64,000 nucleotides of DNA from Labia minor. Taxonomy: Eukaryota; Arthropoda; Insecta; Dermaptera; Spongiphoridae. Positions 36,100-46,853 of this stretch are shown piece after piece. A program made the translations under genes and the position numbers. Location: the NCBI GenBank assembly GCA_963082975.1, contig OY720347.1, forward strand, positions 32,505,398-32,569,397, written 5' to 3'. Every line of letters begins with the position of its first letter. Positions within the stretch are counted from its first letter, which is position 1. The notes under the pieces were generated by a model, which worked only from the letters and a program-made list of their open reading frames with translations, was not told the DNA's origin and searched no databases.

Positions 36100-39000
36100 T
36101 TAGTTCGTAACAGATGGATGCTTCCGCGGTCTCCCCCTCCTTCGCAGAGGAATTACGGGGTTTGTCTCCGAGGTTAAACATGGCTTAATCGCGGAAACAT
36201 GGTAGGTGCCTAATGGAGTGTTAGGATCTTCTAACGAGGCGATCTCAAAGGTGACTGGGGACCTTTGGGTCCGTATTATATATGGCCCATCGCGTCTTGG
36301 GCAGAACTTGGCAGTTCGTTTGGAGCTGGCCTTACTGTGTGGGTGTGAGGTAACCCATATTTTATCCCCAGGGGAAAATCTCATGCTAGGCCGACGATGT
36401 TTGTCCGCATAGCTCTTGCGTTGTTCCTGTTTCCACTCTATTCGTTCACGGACGACTTGAGATATTTTTGCGAATTTTCTGAGATATGGGGTTATTTCAG
36501 GTATGAAGTTGTCGTTATCTATGATTTGTCGGATGTCATGATGGACGTCCTCTATTGTTCTGAGTTCTCTGCCGAATTGCAAATACGCGGCGGAGTGTCC
36601 GGTAGTGTCACAGGGGGCACTATTCATGGCAAATCGGATCACAGATAATTTCTCTTCCCATGTATCATGTTTATCTTCTACCAGAATGGCTAATCGTGGT
36701 TTGAGGTCTCGATTCTTTCGTTCAACAGGGTTGGCTTGTGGATGATATACAGGGGTGAAACATTGATCAATTTGTAAGAGATAACATAATTGCTGCATGA
36801 CCCCACCTACAAACTGTGTTCCATTATCACTAATAAGTCTTCTAGGTAAACCATATCTTAAAAAGACTTCTTCCAGTAGGATTTCTGCACACTCTTTGGC
36901 TGTGGCCTTAGTTAAAGCAAACAATTCCACCCATCGAGTGTTACAATCTTCAACAATAAAAATCCATCTCTTTCCAGATTTAGTTTCAGGAAGGGGGCCA
37001 AACAAATCGATTGAAAGGGTTTCGAATCGTTGTGCATAGATAGGAGTTCTTAATAATCCAGTGGGTTTTTGGTTTGAGGGCTTATATCGATTACATTCTG
37101 GGCAATTCTTAACGTAATTAGTGATATACGTTCGCATTCCAGTCCAATAATATCGTGAAGAGATCCGATTGTATGTTCCGTCGGCTCCATAGTGTCCGGC
37201 GGTAGGAGAATCGTGGTATTCTCTCAGAATTTTCTCCCGGTCTTGTGCGGGAACCACAAACTGGGCTTCTTCAGAATCCGAAGTCGGTGAATACCTGTAT
37301 AGAATTCCTTGATTCATTACGTAGCCCTTTTCCATCAGGTTGGCGGAGTCACTATCAGGATCTTCTTTTTCTAGGGAGATAATTTGAGGTCTTAATTCGT
37401 CATCTCTCATCTGAGATTCTCTCAAATCTTTCGGACTGCGGGTAGGAAATGTTACTTGGACTGTGGTTGTTTCGTAGGAAGTGTCGGATTTAGGTAGGAT
37501 GGGTCGGGAAAGCATGTCAGCTATGACATTTCTCTTACCAGGGAGGTAGTCTATTTTTAGGTTAAAACTTTGTATTTGGAGGGCCCATCGTGCTAAACGG
37601 CCGGATGGAGTTTTGATGCTCATAAGCCAGCGCAAGGGTTGATGGTCGGTGTTGATGGTGATTTCCGCTCCTTCTACGTATCCCCTAAATTTATTCAAGG
37701 CCCATACTACGGCGAGGGCTTCTTGTTCTGTAGTTGAATAGTTGCACTCGGCGGGTGATAGCGTGCGGCTAGCATATTCAATGGGATGCTCATGGACTCC
37801 CTCCCCCTGAATTAATACTGCCCCGAGAGCGTATTTACTGGCGTCTGTTCGGATTATAAAAGGTTTGGTTTCGTCAACCTGGGCGAGAACTGGTGCGGAA
37901 ACTAAGCACTCTTTCAAGAGTTTGAAAGAAGTGTCTTCGTCTGGTCCCCACTTCCACACGGAGTTTTTTCTTGTTAATTGGTTTAAAGGGCGGGATTTTC
38001 CAGCAAAATTTGGAATGAATCTGCGGTACCATGAACAGGTTTGTAGAAAGGATAGTAGCTGTTTTACATTTTTGGGGGTTGGTATTTTCAGGATTGCTGA
38101 AATTTTATCAGGGTCCACTTGAAGTCCATTAGGTGTGATCCAATGTCCAAGGTACTTGACTCGATTTTGGAAGAAATGACATTTTTCAACATTGACTGTC
38201 AAATTAAACTCGCTTAGTCTTTTGAAGACTTCGCGAAGATCATTCAGGTGGGTTTCGAAAGTAGGCGATAAAACGATAATGTCATCAAGATATATGAGTA
38301 TTTGGATGTTGGGCAGTCCTCGGCGAAAACGGTCCATAAGCCTTTGGAACGTAGCAGGTGCGTTCCGAAGACCAAATGGCATTCTAATGAAGCGGTAAGT
38401 TCCAAAAGGGCATATGAAAGCAGTCTTGTCTCTGTCATTAGGATGGACAGAAACTTGATGGTATCCTGATTTGAGATCAATCGTGGACATAAATGAACAG
38501 CTCTTTGCATCATTTAACAAATCATCCATTCGAGGAAGTGGATAAGTATCTGGAATCGTGACTGCATTAAGTTTTCGGTAGTCTACGCAGAGGCGTACCT
38601 TTCCGTTTGGTTTTGGCACTAACACCACTGGAGCGGCATACGGAGATTCGCATTCTTCAATGATGCCTTGTCGAATAAGGTCATCAATTTCCTTCTTTAG
38701 AATTTCCTTCTTTGGAGCTGGTAATCGGTAAGGGGGGACTGCAATAGGGAGATGATCATGGGTAAGGATATGATGTTGTACATGTGGGACGGGTTTTCCT
38801 GTTGGTTGGAACCTGTGTTTGTTTTCTTCGAGGAACATTTGGATTTGATGGGATTGGTTCGTGGACAAATTAGGTTGCATTAAGTCAATTTGCACGTGGC
38901 CAAATTCATACGTGCTTTCTGAAAAATTTATTTCGGATTCCTTATCGAATGAGTAGGATTCTTGAGGGTCATCATGGAATGACCATCTTCCTCTTGTTGG

Positions 39001-40332
39001 GTCTAGAGTGATGTTTGATACTGATAAAAAATCCATTCCTAACAGCGTGCGGCGAGCGTTTTCCAAAAATATGAAGGGTATTTTAAATGTGCGGCCGTGT
39101 ATTTTAATTGGTAGAATAGCTGTAGGGGCATCGAGTGTTCGGGGATATCCATCGGCTAATGTGATAGTGATTGTTTGATTTTGAAGAGGATAAACTATTT
39201 GTTTTAAATGCCTGTAGAGGTGGTCGCTACCTATGGTTTTGTTTGACCCAGTATCTGCGCATGCGATTTCCTCAACCTCTAAGATCGATACCCTTATTAG
39301 TGCAATGGAACATTTTGTGTGTTCCACTACATTTAAGTGGGCTGAAGTAGTTGAACTTCTTCTCTCTTCACGAGGTGGATTGCATTTCGGACACTTTGGT
39401 TTTATGTATCCAATCGTGCCGCAACCATAACAAGAGACGGTTTTTTCAATGATTGGTGTCTGGGGTCTAAACCTTTCCTGCTTAATCTTCTTATCTTGCG
39501 GTTTCTGTGTCCGCGTTAATGGTTTGTTTAGAGGGCGAAGACTCTCATAAGCATCGAGCTTATCTGCTAACTCACTGGGTGTGTTGAGGTTTTCCCAGTC
39601 GTCAAGAAAATGTTCTCGACTTTCTTGAGTACTTTTTCTCTTCATTTGATCACAGATAATCAGGTTCTTCAGTTGATCAAATGAAGAGATTTTTAATTCT
39701 TCCAATCGAGACTCAAGATATGTCCTTAATGAAAAGGAGAGCTCTTTCCATGTCCCGTTAGGTGCCTTTACCGCCGTCGAGAATAGTTTTCTCAGTTTCT
39801 CGGCTGAGAGTTTATATTTTTTCAACAACGCGCCCTTCATATGGCTGTAGTTGCGTGCCATATCTGCTGGTTCGCGCAATAGCAATGTCGCTATTTCTGT
39901 AGGGAGGACGGATAAAAGATTTGGAACCCAGTGTTCCTCAGGAACGTTTAGAAATTTCGCCTGGTTTTCAAATAGGCTGAGAAAGCTACTCATATCGTCC
40001 TCTTGGCTGTTGAATTTAGGGACGAATTTAGACAGGTCGATCTGTTGAGTAGTCGACTCTACCGACGAGCAGGTTTGTGAAGAAGTATTTAGAATTCTGA
40101 GTTTTTCCAGTTCAAACTCTTGATCTCGAATTTCTTTTTCTTTTTTCTCCTGTTCTATCCTTTCTTGAGTTATCGTGCTCAAAAATTCTTGGGTGAATTC
40201 CTCATCGTAGGTTTCAGCATTAATGATTTTGTTTTTGATTTCAATTATTTTGTGATTTGTATTGACTTCAATTCCTAGTTCAGAAGCCAGGGTAATAAGG
40301 TCTACCTTTTTAGCTTTCGCGAGATAAGCCAT
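36100..40332 (-). CDS. Gag-Pol polyprotein of a Ty3/gypsy retrotransposon
   Basis: A single 1410-residue frame, gag and pol fused without a frameshift. Gag (about 1-290) is capsid-like, followed by a zinc knuckle at 301-314 in which the His is Tyr (C301, C304, Y309, C314). The protease has ADTG (Asp360). The reverse transcriptase (about 540-720) shows VRLCVDYRKLN, MPFGLRNAP and the catalytic YLDD at 681-684. RNase H acidic residues are Asp830, Glu869 and Asp896. The integrase has the zinc-binding H1040, H1047, C1077, C1080 and the catalytic Asp1109, Asp1169 and Glu1204 (34 residues between the last two), a GPY module at 1349-1351, and a basic C-terminal RRRGRPRKHP that looks like an AT-hook. 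It would process itself, copy its RNA and integrate the DNA. It could be active; no env is encoded. Confidence 0.95.
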   Translation of the reverse strand: MAYLAKAKKVDLITLASELGIEVNTNHKIIEIKNKIINAETYDEEFTQEFLSTITQERIEQEKKEKEIRDQEFELEKLRILNTSSQTCSSVESTTQQIDLSKFVPKFNSQEDDMSSFLSLFENQAKFLNVPEEHWVPNLLSVLPTEIATLLLREPADMARNYSHMKGALLKKYKLSAEKLRKLFSTAVKAPNGTWKELSFSLRTYLESRLEELKISSFDQLKNLIICDQMKRKSTQESREHFLDDWENLNTPSELADKLDAYESLRPLNKPLTRTQKPQDKKIKQERFRPQTPIIEKTVSCYGCGTIGYIKPKCPKCNPPREERRSSTTSAHLNVVEHTKCSIALIRVSILEVEEIACADTGSNKTIGSDHLYRHLKQIVYPLQNQTITITLADGYPRTLDAPTAILPIKIHGRTFKIPFIFLENARRTLLGMDFLSVSNITLDPTRGRWSFHDDPQESYSFDKESEINFSESTYEFGHVQIDLMQPNLSTNQSHQIQMFLEENKHRFQPTGKPVPHVQHHILTHDHLPIAVPPYRLPAPKKEILKKEIDDLIRQGIIEECESPYAAPVVLVPKPNGKVRLCVDYRKLNAVTIPDTYPLPRMDDLLNDAKSCSFMSTIDLKSGYHQVSVHPNDRDKTAFICPFGTYRFIRMPFGLRNAPATFQRLMDRFRRGLPNIQILIYLDDIIVLSPTFETHLNDLREVFKRLSEFNLTVNVEKCHFFQNRVKYLGHWITPNGLQVDPDKISAILKIPTPKNVKQLLSFLQTCSWYRRFIPNFAGKSRPLNQLTRKNSVWKWGPDEDTSFKLLKECLVSAPVLAQVDETKPFIIRTDASKYALGAVLIQGEGVHEHPIEYASRTLSPAECNYSTTEQEALAVVWALNKFRGYVEGAEITINTDHQPLRWLMSIKTPSGRLARWALQIQSFNLKIDYLPGKRNVIADMLSRPILPKSDTSYETTTVQVTFPTRSPKDLRESQMRDDELRPQIISLEKEDPDSDSANLMEKGYVMNQGILYRYSPTSDSEEAQFVVPAQDREKILREYHDSPTAGHYGADGTYNRISSRYYWTGMRTYITNYVKNCPECNRYKPSNQKPTGLLRTPIYAQRFETLSIDLFGPLPETKSGKRWIFIVEDCNTRWVELFALTKATAKECAEILLEEVFLRYGLPRRLISDNGTQFVGGVMQQLCYLLQIDQCFTPVYHPQANPVERKNRDLKPRLAILVEDKHDTWEEKLSVIRFAMNSAPCDTTGHSAAYLQFGRELRTIEDVHHDIRQIIDNDNFIPEITPYLRKFAKISQVVRERIEWKQEQRKSYADKHRRPSMRFSPGDKIWVTSHPHSKASSKRTAKFCPRRDGPYIIRTQRSPVTFEIASLEDPNTPLGTYHVSAIKPCLTSETNPVIPLRRRGRPRKHPSVTN

Positions 40333-40954
40333 GCTTAAACTGGTTAAGTTTACTTATATTTTTATTAAGATTTAAAAATTTTAAATTAAAGCCTAAAATT
40401 CAAGATTAAATCGAAAGTATGTTGAATTTATAAAGTATTTATATGTAAATACTTAAATTACGCAAAATAAATTAGAACACGTGGGGAAAATTTAAAATGA
40501 ATTAATAAAACACTTACATATAATTATATAATCCATACAAAATCAATTAGAACACGTGGGGAAAATTTAAAATGAATTAATAAAATATTTATACATAATT
40601 ATATAATCCATACAAAATCAATTAGAACACGTGGGGAAAATTTAAAATGAATTAATAAAATATATACAATTATATAAATATACACTGTGAAATTATATAA
40701 GAACAATATCCACGTGGTGTTTATTAAAACTAATTAATAAAACATACAAATATATACTGTGAAATTATTTAAGAATAATATTCTCGTGGTGTTATTAAAA
40801 CTAATATATCTGTATATAAATATTTGCAATTTTGTTGAATAATATTATGTAAAATGTTTTGTTTTTTTTTTTTTACTTAGCACTAGTGTATCTGGTAGAT
40901 TCTTCAAGATGGATGTAGTGCTTGGCTGGATTCTATGTGGATTCGTAGATTCGT
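40333..40954 (-). other. 5' leader of the gypsy element with tandem repeats
   Basis: Three copies of a 75-bp unit start at ATTAGAACACGTGGGG (40471, 40546, 40621), and two copies of a related 72-bp unit are marked by ACTGTGAAATTAT (about 40684, 40756). CACGTG occurs in four of the five units. Position between PBS and gag makes it untranslated leader RNA. Confidence 0.85.
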
Positions 40955-40972
40955 ACCACGAGTTGGGTGCCA
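40955..40972 (-). other. Primer binding site, tRNA-Lys-like
   Basis: On the minus strand, four bases after the 5' LTR, TGGCACCCAACTCGTGG is complementary to a tRNA 3' end. It differs by one base over the first ten from the Lys-type TGGCGCCCAAC used by gypsy-like elements. tRNA identity is inferred. Confidence 0.75.
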
Positions 40973-40976
40973 ATTT

Positions 40977-41627
40977 TGTAAGAGATTTCCTGGTTGGAAA
41001 TCGCTTGGTGGAAGTTATCCCACGTGGTCCCACGTTGAGGGGTAAATTGTAGTAAAATGGTCCCGCGTTGGAAACCAAGGTGTAGAAGTCCTTCCCACGT
41101 GGTGTCACGTGGAGAGCCAATTTATATTAAATTCGTCACAGGGTGTGAGGAGAGGCCCGGGTCGAGAGCCAAGTTGTAAAGAATTTATTTTCTCAGGGAG
41201 AGAAAAACACAAATATATATTCACAAATATATTTAATAAAAAAATAACTTTACAGAGAAAATGATTATCTACACTTTTAGAGAGGAAGCGTCATAATAAT
41301 GGCGTTGTTATCATGCCTGCTAGGCTATATGCTCCCCTGAGACACGTGATCTCAGGCGACCATTCAGAGCTCCCCAAAGATGACGTGTATAAGATGAGAG
41401 ATTTTCACAAATTGACAAACTAATACAATAACTAATAATATAATTTAACAAGGAATTATTATAATTTTAATGAATCGAAATGCCCATTAATCCATCAAGA
41501 GAATATTAAATAGGAAAGTGACTTGTTACATAGTAACGCCATCTCTTGATAAAACAATGAACACCTCTTATCCATTATCTTAGAACTAATATTTTAATAT
41601 AAACCTATAAATATAGCATCCGTTACA
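40977..41627 (-). promoter_or_regulatory. 5' LTR of the gypsy element (promoter LTR)
   Basis: Read side by side it appears identical to 35406-36056. As the upstream LTR for Gag-Pol it should carry the promoter. CACGTG sites are at 41021, 41096, 41106 and 41343, three of them clustered toward the end nearest the leader. Confidence 0.93.
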
Positions 41628-41640
41628 TATTCGGATATGA

Positions 41641-42250
41641 ATTTTTACCGACCGACGATTGTTTTCACACCAAATTTCACATGTGGAGATTTTCACATAT
41701 CTCCACGAATCATGCATTTTCTTAACAGAAAAAAGTATTTTTAGCATGATGTCCGTCCGTCCGTATAGATGTGTACAGCCTGAACGGCTCAACGGATTTT
41801 GATGAAATTTGGTATATTTACTTAATGCATCAGTATGGTGAATTGATCAACTTTTGGTGCAAATCCGGAAACCGGAAGTAGTACTATTAGAGATCGACGA
41901 TAGGAAGGGAAGAGTTATTTTCACACCAAATTTGACATGAGGAGATTTTTTATATATCATCACGATTCTCTCATGCACTTTGTATTGGTTTTATCCTCTA
42001 GAAAAATCATCTTTATTAGTTTTTTCTTAATTTAAAATTATATGACGTCATCCAGCCATTCATGACGTCACAGCCAGCGCCTCATATATTACATTAAAAA
42101 TGAAATAAAATTAAAAATATTTATTTTATATCCATATCTGTTTTTATTGCATTAATAGATACATTTAAATGATTTGAAATTATTTCTGTAGCTGGAAATT
42201 AATTTATTTCAAACCCTCAGTCGGTTCTGTGCCTGGCCACAGGTCAACTT
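41641..42250 (+). mobile_element. HINE/DINE-1-like element, family A copy 3
   Basis: Starts ATTTTTACCGACCGACG nine bases past the LTR target duplication and ends with a mutated hairpin TGCCTGGCCACAGGTCA and ACTTATT. Internal features are a very short GTCY tract (three units, 41752-41764), GATGAAATTTGGTATA, and TGACGTCA-type motifs. The AGTAAGGGAGGT segment is deleted. The LTR element landed just outside its 5' end. Confidence 0.85.
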
Positions 42251-44181
42251 ATTAATTTTAACTTATCTTTGATAATTATAAACTAAAATAACGATCAAGG
42301 TGAGTTTATTATCTAATATATCTATTAATATTTTAAAATTGAAATTTATAATTATATTGTAATCAAGGCATGAATGTTATTCATTAAACCAACCAAATGT
42401 TTATTAGTAAATAAATTTTATGTTTCTATTATTGTATTGCTTGTTGATTGACATGCTTTCTCTCTCTTCGCCCATATATCTATTTATGACTTTCTAAAGA
42501 TATCATTAAAAAAATAAATCACTCCGCTATTTTCAGCAATAAATATTTATTTCAATTCATCCAGTTAATAATCTTTACCTATTTTAAACCATTGTATGAA
42601 TAAACACATAACTATCCGTTTATTTGTGGTGATGGGGTTTTTTATTTCTTTACTTCGATATCTTTTAAATATATAAATTAAACTGTGAGGTTAATGATAT
42701 AGATTAACAATGATCTTATCATATTTGAAAGCGTTGGATCAAATAACTCCCAGTGCACACTTTTTTTTTTTTTTTTGTTATATATGTTTCTTTCATTTAA
42801 ACCAGATTCATTTAGATTATTTTTTAAATCCCTGTAGATCTCATTTATGAACGTATAATCAAATATATAGAACATAACAAACAGAGTTATAAATAACATT
42901 AATTTCATTGCTATTATTAAAGCATATTATCTATCTGTATATTTATATATAACATCGCAGTTTGATGGGAGGAACGGCCAATGGTTATACTCATAGATTA
43001 GAATAATCACTCTTAAGTTCATCTGAATAATACAAAACTAATGATGAGCAAGAAAATGGTGCTGAAGTTTAATTATTAGTCATTACCATTATTACCATTA
43101 AAGTCATATCCATAACGCATAAAAAATATAAATCGGAAGGTGGTTGTTAATTTGTAAGACTCATAATATTTTCCCTTTGTTTTTATAATAAGTATTATTA
43201 CTATTATACCAATAATACAAAAATTCCAGTTATTTTTTCCAATGGTATATGGTATGTGAGGGGTATATTAGAACTTTCATTGTCTGGTTATATGTTTACT
43301 AAGCATGGGGACTGAAATGTTAAAGTAACAATACATGTAAGACATTAAATATTAATCTAATTAATGTACAATTCGAGGAAAATTCAAGGAAATATTGAAC
43401 TGGTAAATTCGAGTTAATCCATTAGAATTAAATAAAATAAACACAAAGGGAAGTAATAAGGCATCTTAAATAAAGGATTAAAGAGATTTTATATAACTAA
43501 TCCAACAAAATTGTTTAAATTAGACAAATTATATTTTTATTTTCACTTACAAGGGTAGATCTACATTCGCATTTAGTTAATGTAAAAATTTATTTAAGAA
43601 ATTTTCACTTAAAATTAATTAATTATAATTTTTTAAAAAAATCGCACATTAAGTATTATAAGATTATTTATCGATTTATTTATCGATTTTATTATATTGT
43701 TTCAAGAAATCTTATAAATATACATATATAGAAATACAAAAAAATCAAATACAGTCTTTAAATCATTATATCATAAAAACATTAAAGATTCTACCTTTAA
43801 TGATTTAATGTAGTAAACGACCATCTAACCATGCCGCCATTAAATTTGCATCATTTAGAATTAGTGGTCTAGTGTTTATTTTATGAGAGATAAAAATATT
43901 TCTAAACCTTCATTCTAAACTATTTAATTAAAATATTGATTTAATAAATAACCAAGTGAATTAAAAATTGAAATAATTTTTTTTTTTACAATCACTGTAG
44001 AATATCGATAATTAATTAATCCATTCAAAAGAAAATAGGAAAAAATAAATGAAAAACATTCTAACGATGTTGGAAAAGGGGATGTATTTTATCTGAAGAC
44101 TCCACTTTCAGCAAGAAATATTATATTTTAACCTTTATATTCTATTTCTTTGGAATAGTTCCTTCTTTGGATTTTACTTTA
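42251..44181. other. AT-rich intergenic DNA, no gene supported
   Basis: A minus-strand frame of 76 codons (42678-42908) has no recognisable domain. It shares GGAGTTATTTGATCCA with GGAGTTATTCGATCCA near 45345-45370, so both may be scraps of one unknown repeat. Confidence 0.5.
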
Positions 44182-44189
44182 CTTTAAAT

Positions 44190-44414
44190 CATAGGTTCCC
44201 AAACTTGTTTGTGTCCTAGACCCCTTGCCATGTTTTTCGGTTTTGGGTAGACCCCCTAAATTGATTTTGCTTTTTTATAAAAAAAAATTCAATAAAAAAA
44301 AATTTTATTGAAAAAAATTCAAAAAATGAATCAAAAGCCATTTTTTTAGAGACATACCGTGGAAGGTTGAAATAGACCCCCAGGGGTCTATATAGACCAC
44401 TTTAGGAATCTATG
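44190..44414. mobile_element. hAT-type MITE, family E
   Basis: A 225-bp element with inverted ends CATAGGTTCCCAAAC / and, read inward from the right, CATAGATTCCTAAAG. The TTCCCAAAC core is the classical hAT terminus. A perfect 8-bp duplication CTTTAAAT flanks it (44182-44189 and 44415-44422). The interior carries an AT-rich self-complementary stretch (about 44285-44325) and TAGACCCC repeats near both ends. It encodes no protein. Confidence 0.9.
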
Positions 44415-44422
44415 CTTTAAAT

Positions 44423-45534
44423 CAAAAATTGATTCAAATAATTTTGCTTTTGCCACTTTTGAAAATTTTTCAGAAATATTTTAAATTATCTGATAATTCC
44501 AAATGTCATTATGACATTTTTATTTTATTGGTTTTTCTTTACAAATTAACTTTTACTTATCTATATACTTGTATATGAATATATTGATAGAGATGGGTTA
44601 AAAATTCGAATTCTTATTATCAGAATTACAGGACTGTAAAAAACAGTCCCAAATGGTATTTTGTCTAAATAACAAACGTGTCAGTGATTGCTGATCGATA
44701 GTGCGAATTTAAATCGATGATTTTCCCTTTTTAATTTACAAAAAATAATGTTGTAGTTAAAATTTATTGACAATAATAATTCTTAGATATAATAATATAT
44801 AAATCTTGTTTACTTATAATATGAAAAATAACATTAAAGGAATTGATGTAATCTTTAAAATTAGTGTTCTTAAATTTTTAATTATAAAATATTAAACAAA
44901 AATATATAATAATAATAATGTAAAATTTAAATTTATTTAAACTTGAATTTTATAATTATATATATTTTTAATGGGTATAATTAGGGAAAAGATCCGATGG
45001 GCTTGTATAGGCTTAGTATTTAAATAATATATATACTCTGGATTAATTAACGTTTATTTAAGAACTTTAATCTTTAAAGTATATATTATTTTTCTATTTA
45101 CTTTATCTCTAAAATTTGTGAATTAACTACATATGTTTCTTTAAATGAAAATTTTTTTGTTTATACAGTTTGGAGTATATAACACAGCAGCTTATTTCAA
45201 AATCCCAACTGCAATGTGGCATTGGGTCAATTACAGAGCGAGTTAATTTATTACTTTCATCTAAGTTGAGAATATATATATATACATCGTATAAATAGGA
45301 TTCATCTAGATTGAGTTTCAGGGAAAATTTCAATTTTAAATGTCCCTGGATCGAATAACTCCTATTTCCAGACAATGGCTGTCTGTTTTATTTTTTTTCT
45401 ATCTGTGCAAGGTATTCAATAGAAATGTAAATCAAATCAAATTTAAAATTTATCAAACATTTGTTTCTAAATGTTAAATGTAGATTGTATTTTTTAAATT
45501 AATCAATATTTTATATATATTTTATTTCTATGCT
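44423..45534. other. AT-rich intergenic DNA, one unidentified small frame
   Basis: An 82-codon minus-strand frame (45127-45375) reads with unusually mixed composition (for example DPMPHCSWDFEISCCV) compared with neighbouring AT-rich frames. No family was recognised, and the similarity noted with 42678-42908 suggests a repeat rather than a gene. Confidence 0.4.
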
Positions 45535-46853
45535 TTTTACCGACCGACGATAGTAAGGGAGGTATTGTTTTCACACCAAATTTCACATGTGGAGATTTTT
45601 ACATATCTCCACGAATCATGCATTTTCTTAACAGAAAAAAGTATTTTTAGCATGATGTCTGTCCGTCCGTCTGTCCGTCTGTCCGTCCGTCTGTCCGTCC
45701 GTCTGTCCGTCCGTATAGATGTGTACAGCCTGAACGGCTCAACCGATTTTGATGAAATTTGGTATATTTACTTAATGCATCAGTGGGATGAATTGATCAA
45801 CTTTTGGTGCAATTCCGGAAACCGGAAGTGGTAGTATTAGCGATCGACGATAGGAAGGAAAGGGTTATTTTCACACCAAAGGAGATTTTTACCGACCGAC
45901 GATAGTAAGCGAGGTATTGTTTTCACACCAAATTTCACATGTGGAGATTTTTACATATCTCCACGAATCATGCATTTTCTTAACAGAAAAAAGTATTTTT
46001 AGCATGATGTCTGTCCGTCCGTCCGTCCGTCTGTCCGTCTGTCCGTCTGTCCGTCCGTCCGTATAGATGTGTACAGCCTGAACGGCTCAACGGATTTTAA
46101 TGAAATTTGGTATATTTACTTAATGCATCAGTGGGATGAATTGATCAACTTTTGGTGCAAATCCGGAAACCGGAAGTGGTAGTATTAGCGATCGACGATA
46201 GGAAGGGAAGGGTTATTTTCACATCAAATTTCACATGAGGAGATTTTTTACATATCACCACGAATCATGCACTTTGTATTGGTTTTATTCTCGAGAAAAT
46301 CATCTTTATTAGTTTTTTTCTTAATTTAAAATTATATGACGTCATCCAGCCATTCATGACGTCACACCCTGGTCTTACATGTATATTATAAATCAAATAA
46401 AATTAAAAATATTTATGTTATATCCATATCTGTTTTTTATTACATTAATAGATATATTAAAAGTATTTGAAATTGTTTCTGTAGCTGGAAATTAATTTAT
46501 TTCAAACCGTGGGTCGGTTCGGACCTGGCCACAGGTCAACTTATTTTATATATCACCACGAATCATGCACTTTGTATTGGTTTTATCCTCGAGAAAAATC
46601 ATATTTATTAGTTTTTTCTTGATTTAAAATTATATGACGTCATCCAGCCATTCATGACGTCACAGCCTGGTCTTGCATATATATTATAAATAAAATAAAA
46701 TTAAAAATGTTTATATTTATTATTTATGTATCCATATCTGTATTTTATTACATTAATAGATATATGAAAATTATTTGAAATTGTTTCTGTAGCTGGAAAT
46801 TAATTTATTTCAAACCGTCGGTCGGTTCGGACCTGGCCACAGGTCAACTTATT
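45535..46853 (+). mobile_element. HINE family A, host copy (4) split by a nested A copy
   Basis: The left part (45535-45890) runs from TTTTTACCGACCGACG through the longest GTCY tract in the window (45660-45714) to GGAGATTTTT. The right part (46546-46853) resumes with ATATATCACCACGAATC, the exact continuation of the consensus, and ends with the hairpin GACCTG-GCCA-CAGGTC and AACTTATT. Together they make one complete element. Confidence 0.85.
45891..46545 (+). mobile_element. HINE family A, full copy (5) nested inside copy 4
   Basis: A complete element from ACCGACCGACG to AACTTATT, with GTCY tract at 46010-46061 and 3' hairpin near 46522-46537. It sits in the T-run of its host with no duplicated target sequence. 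Confidence 0.85.

Larger units (their letters stand above)
35402..41631 (-). mobile_element. Intact Ty3/gypsy LTR retrotransposon with 4-bp target duplication
   Basis: The complete element runs from TGTAA to TTACA at each LTR and is flanked by TATT on both sides (35402-35405 and 41628-41631). In transcription order (minus strand) it has the 5' LTR, a Lys-like PBS, an approximately 640-bp leader with tandem repeats, one Gag-Pol frame, a polypurine tract and the 3' LTR. There is no env: only about 43 bp separate the stop codon from the 3' LTR. The two LTRs looked identical when compared by eye, and the frame is open throughout, so the insertion is recent and may be active. Confidence 0.93.

Noticed and set aside
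36206-40048. Several short plus-strand frames within the gypsy element
   Set aside because: They are shadows of the continuous Gag-Pol frame on the minus strand.
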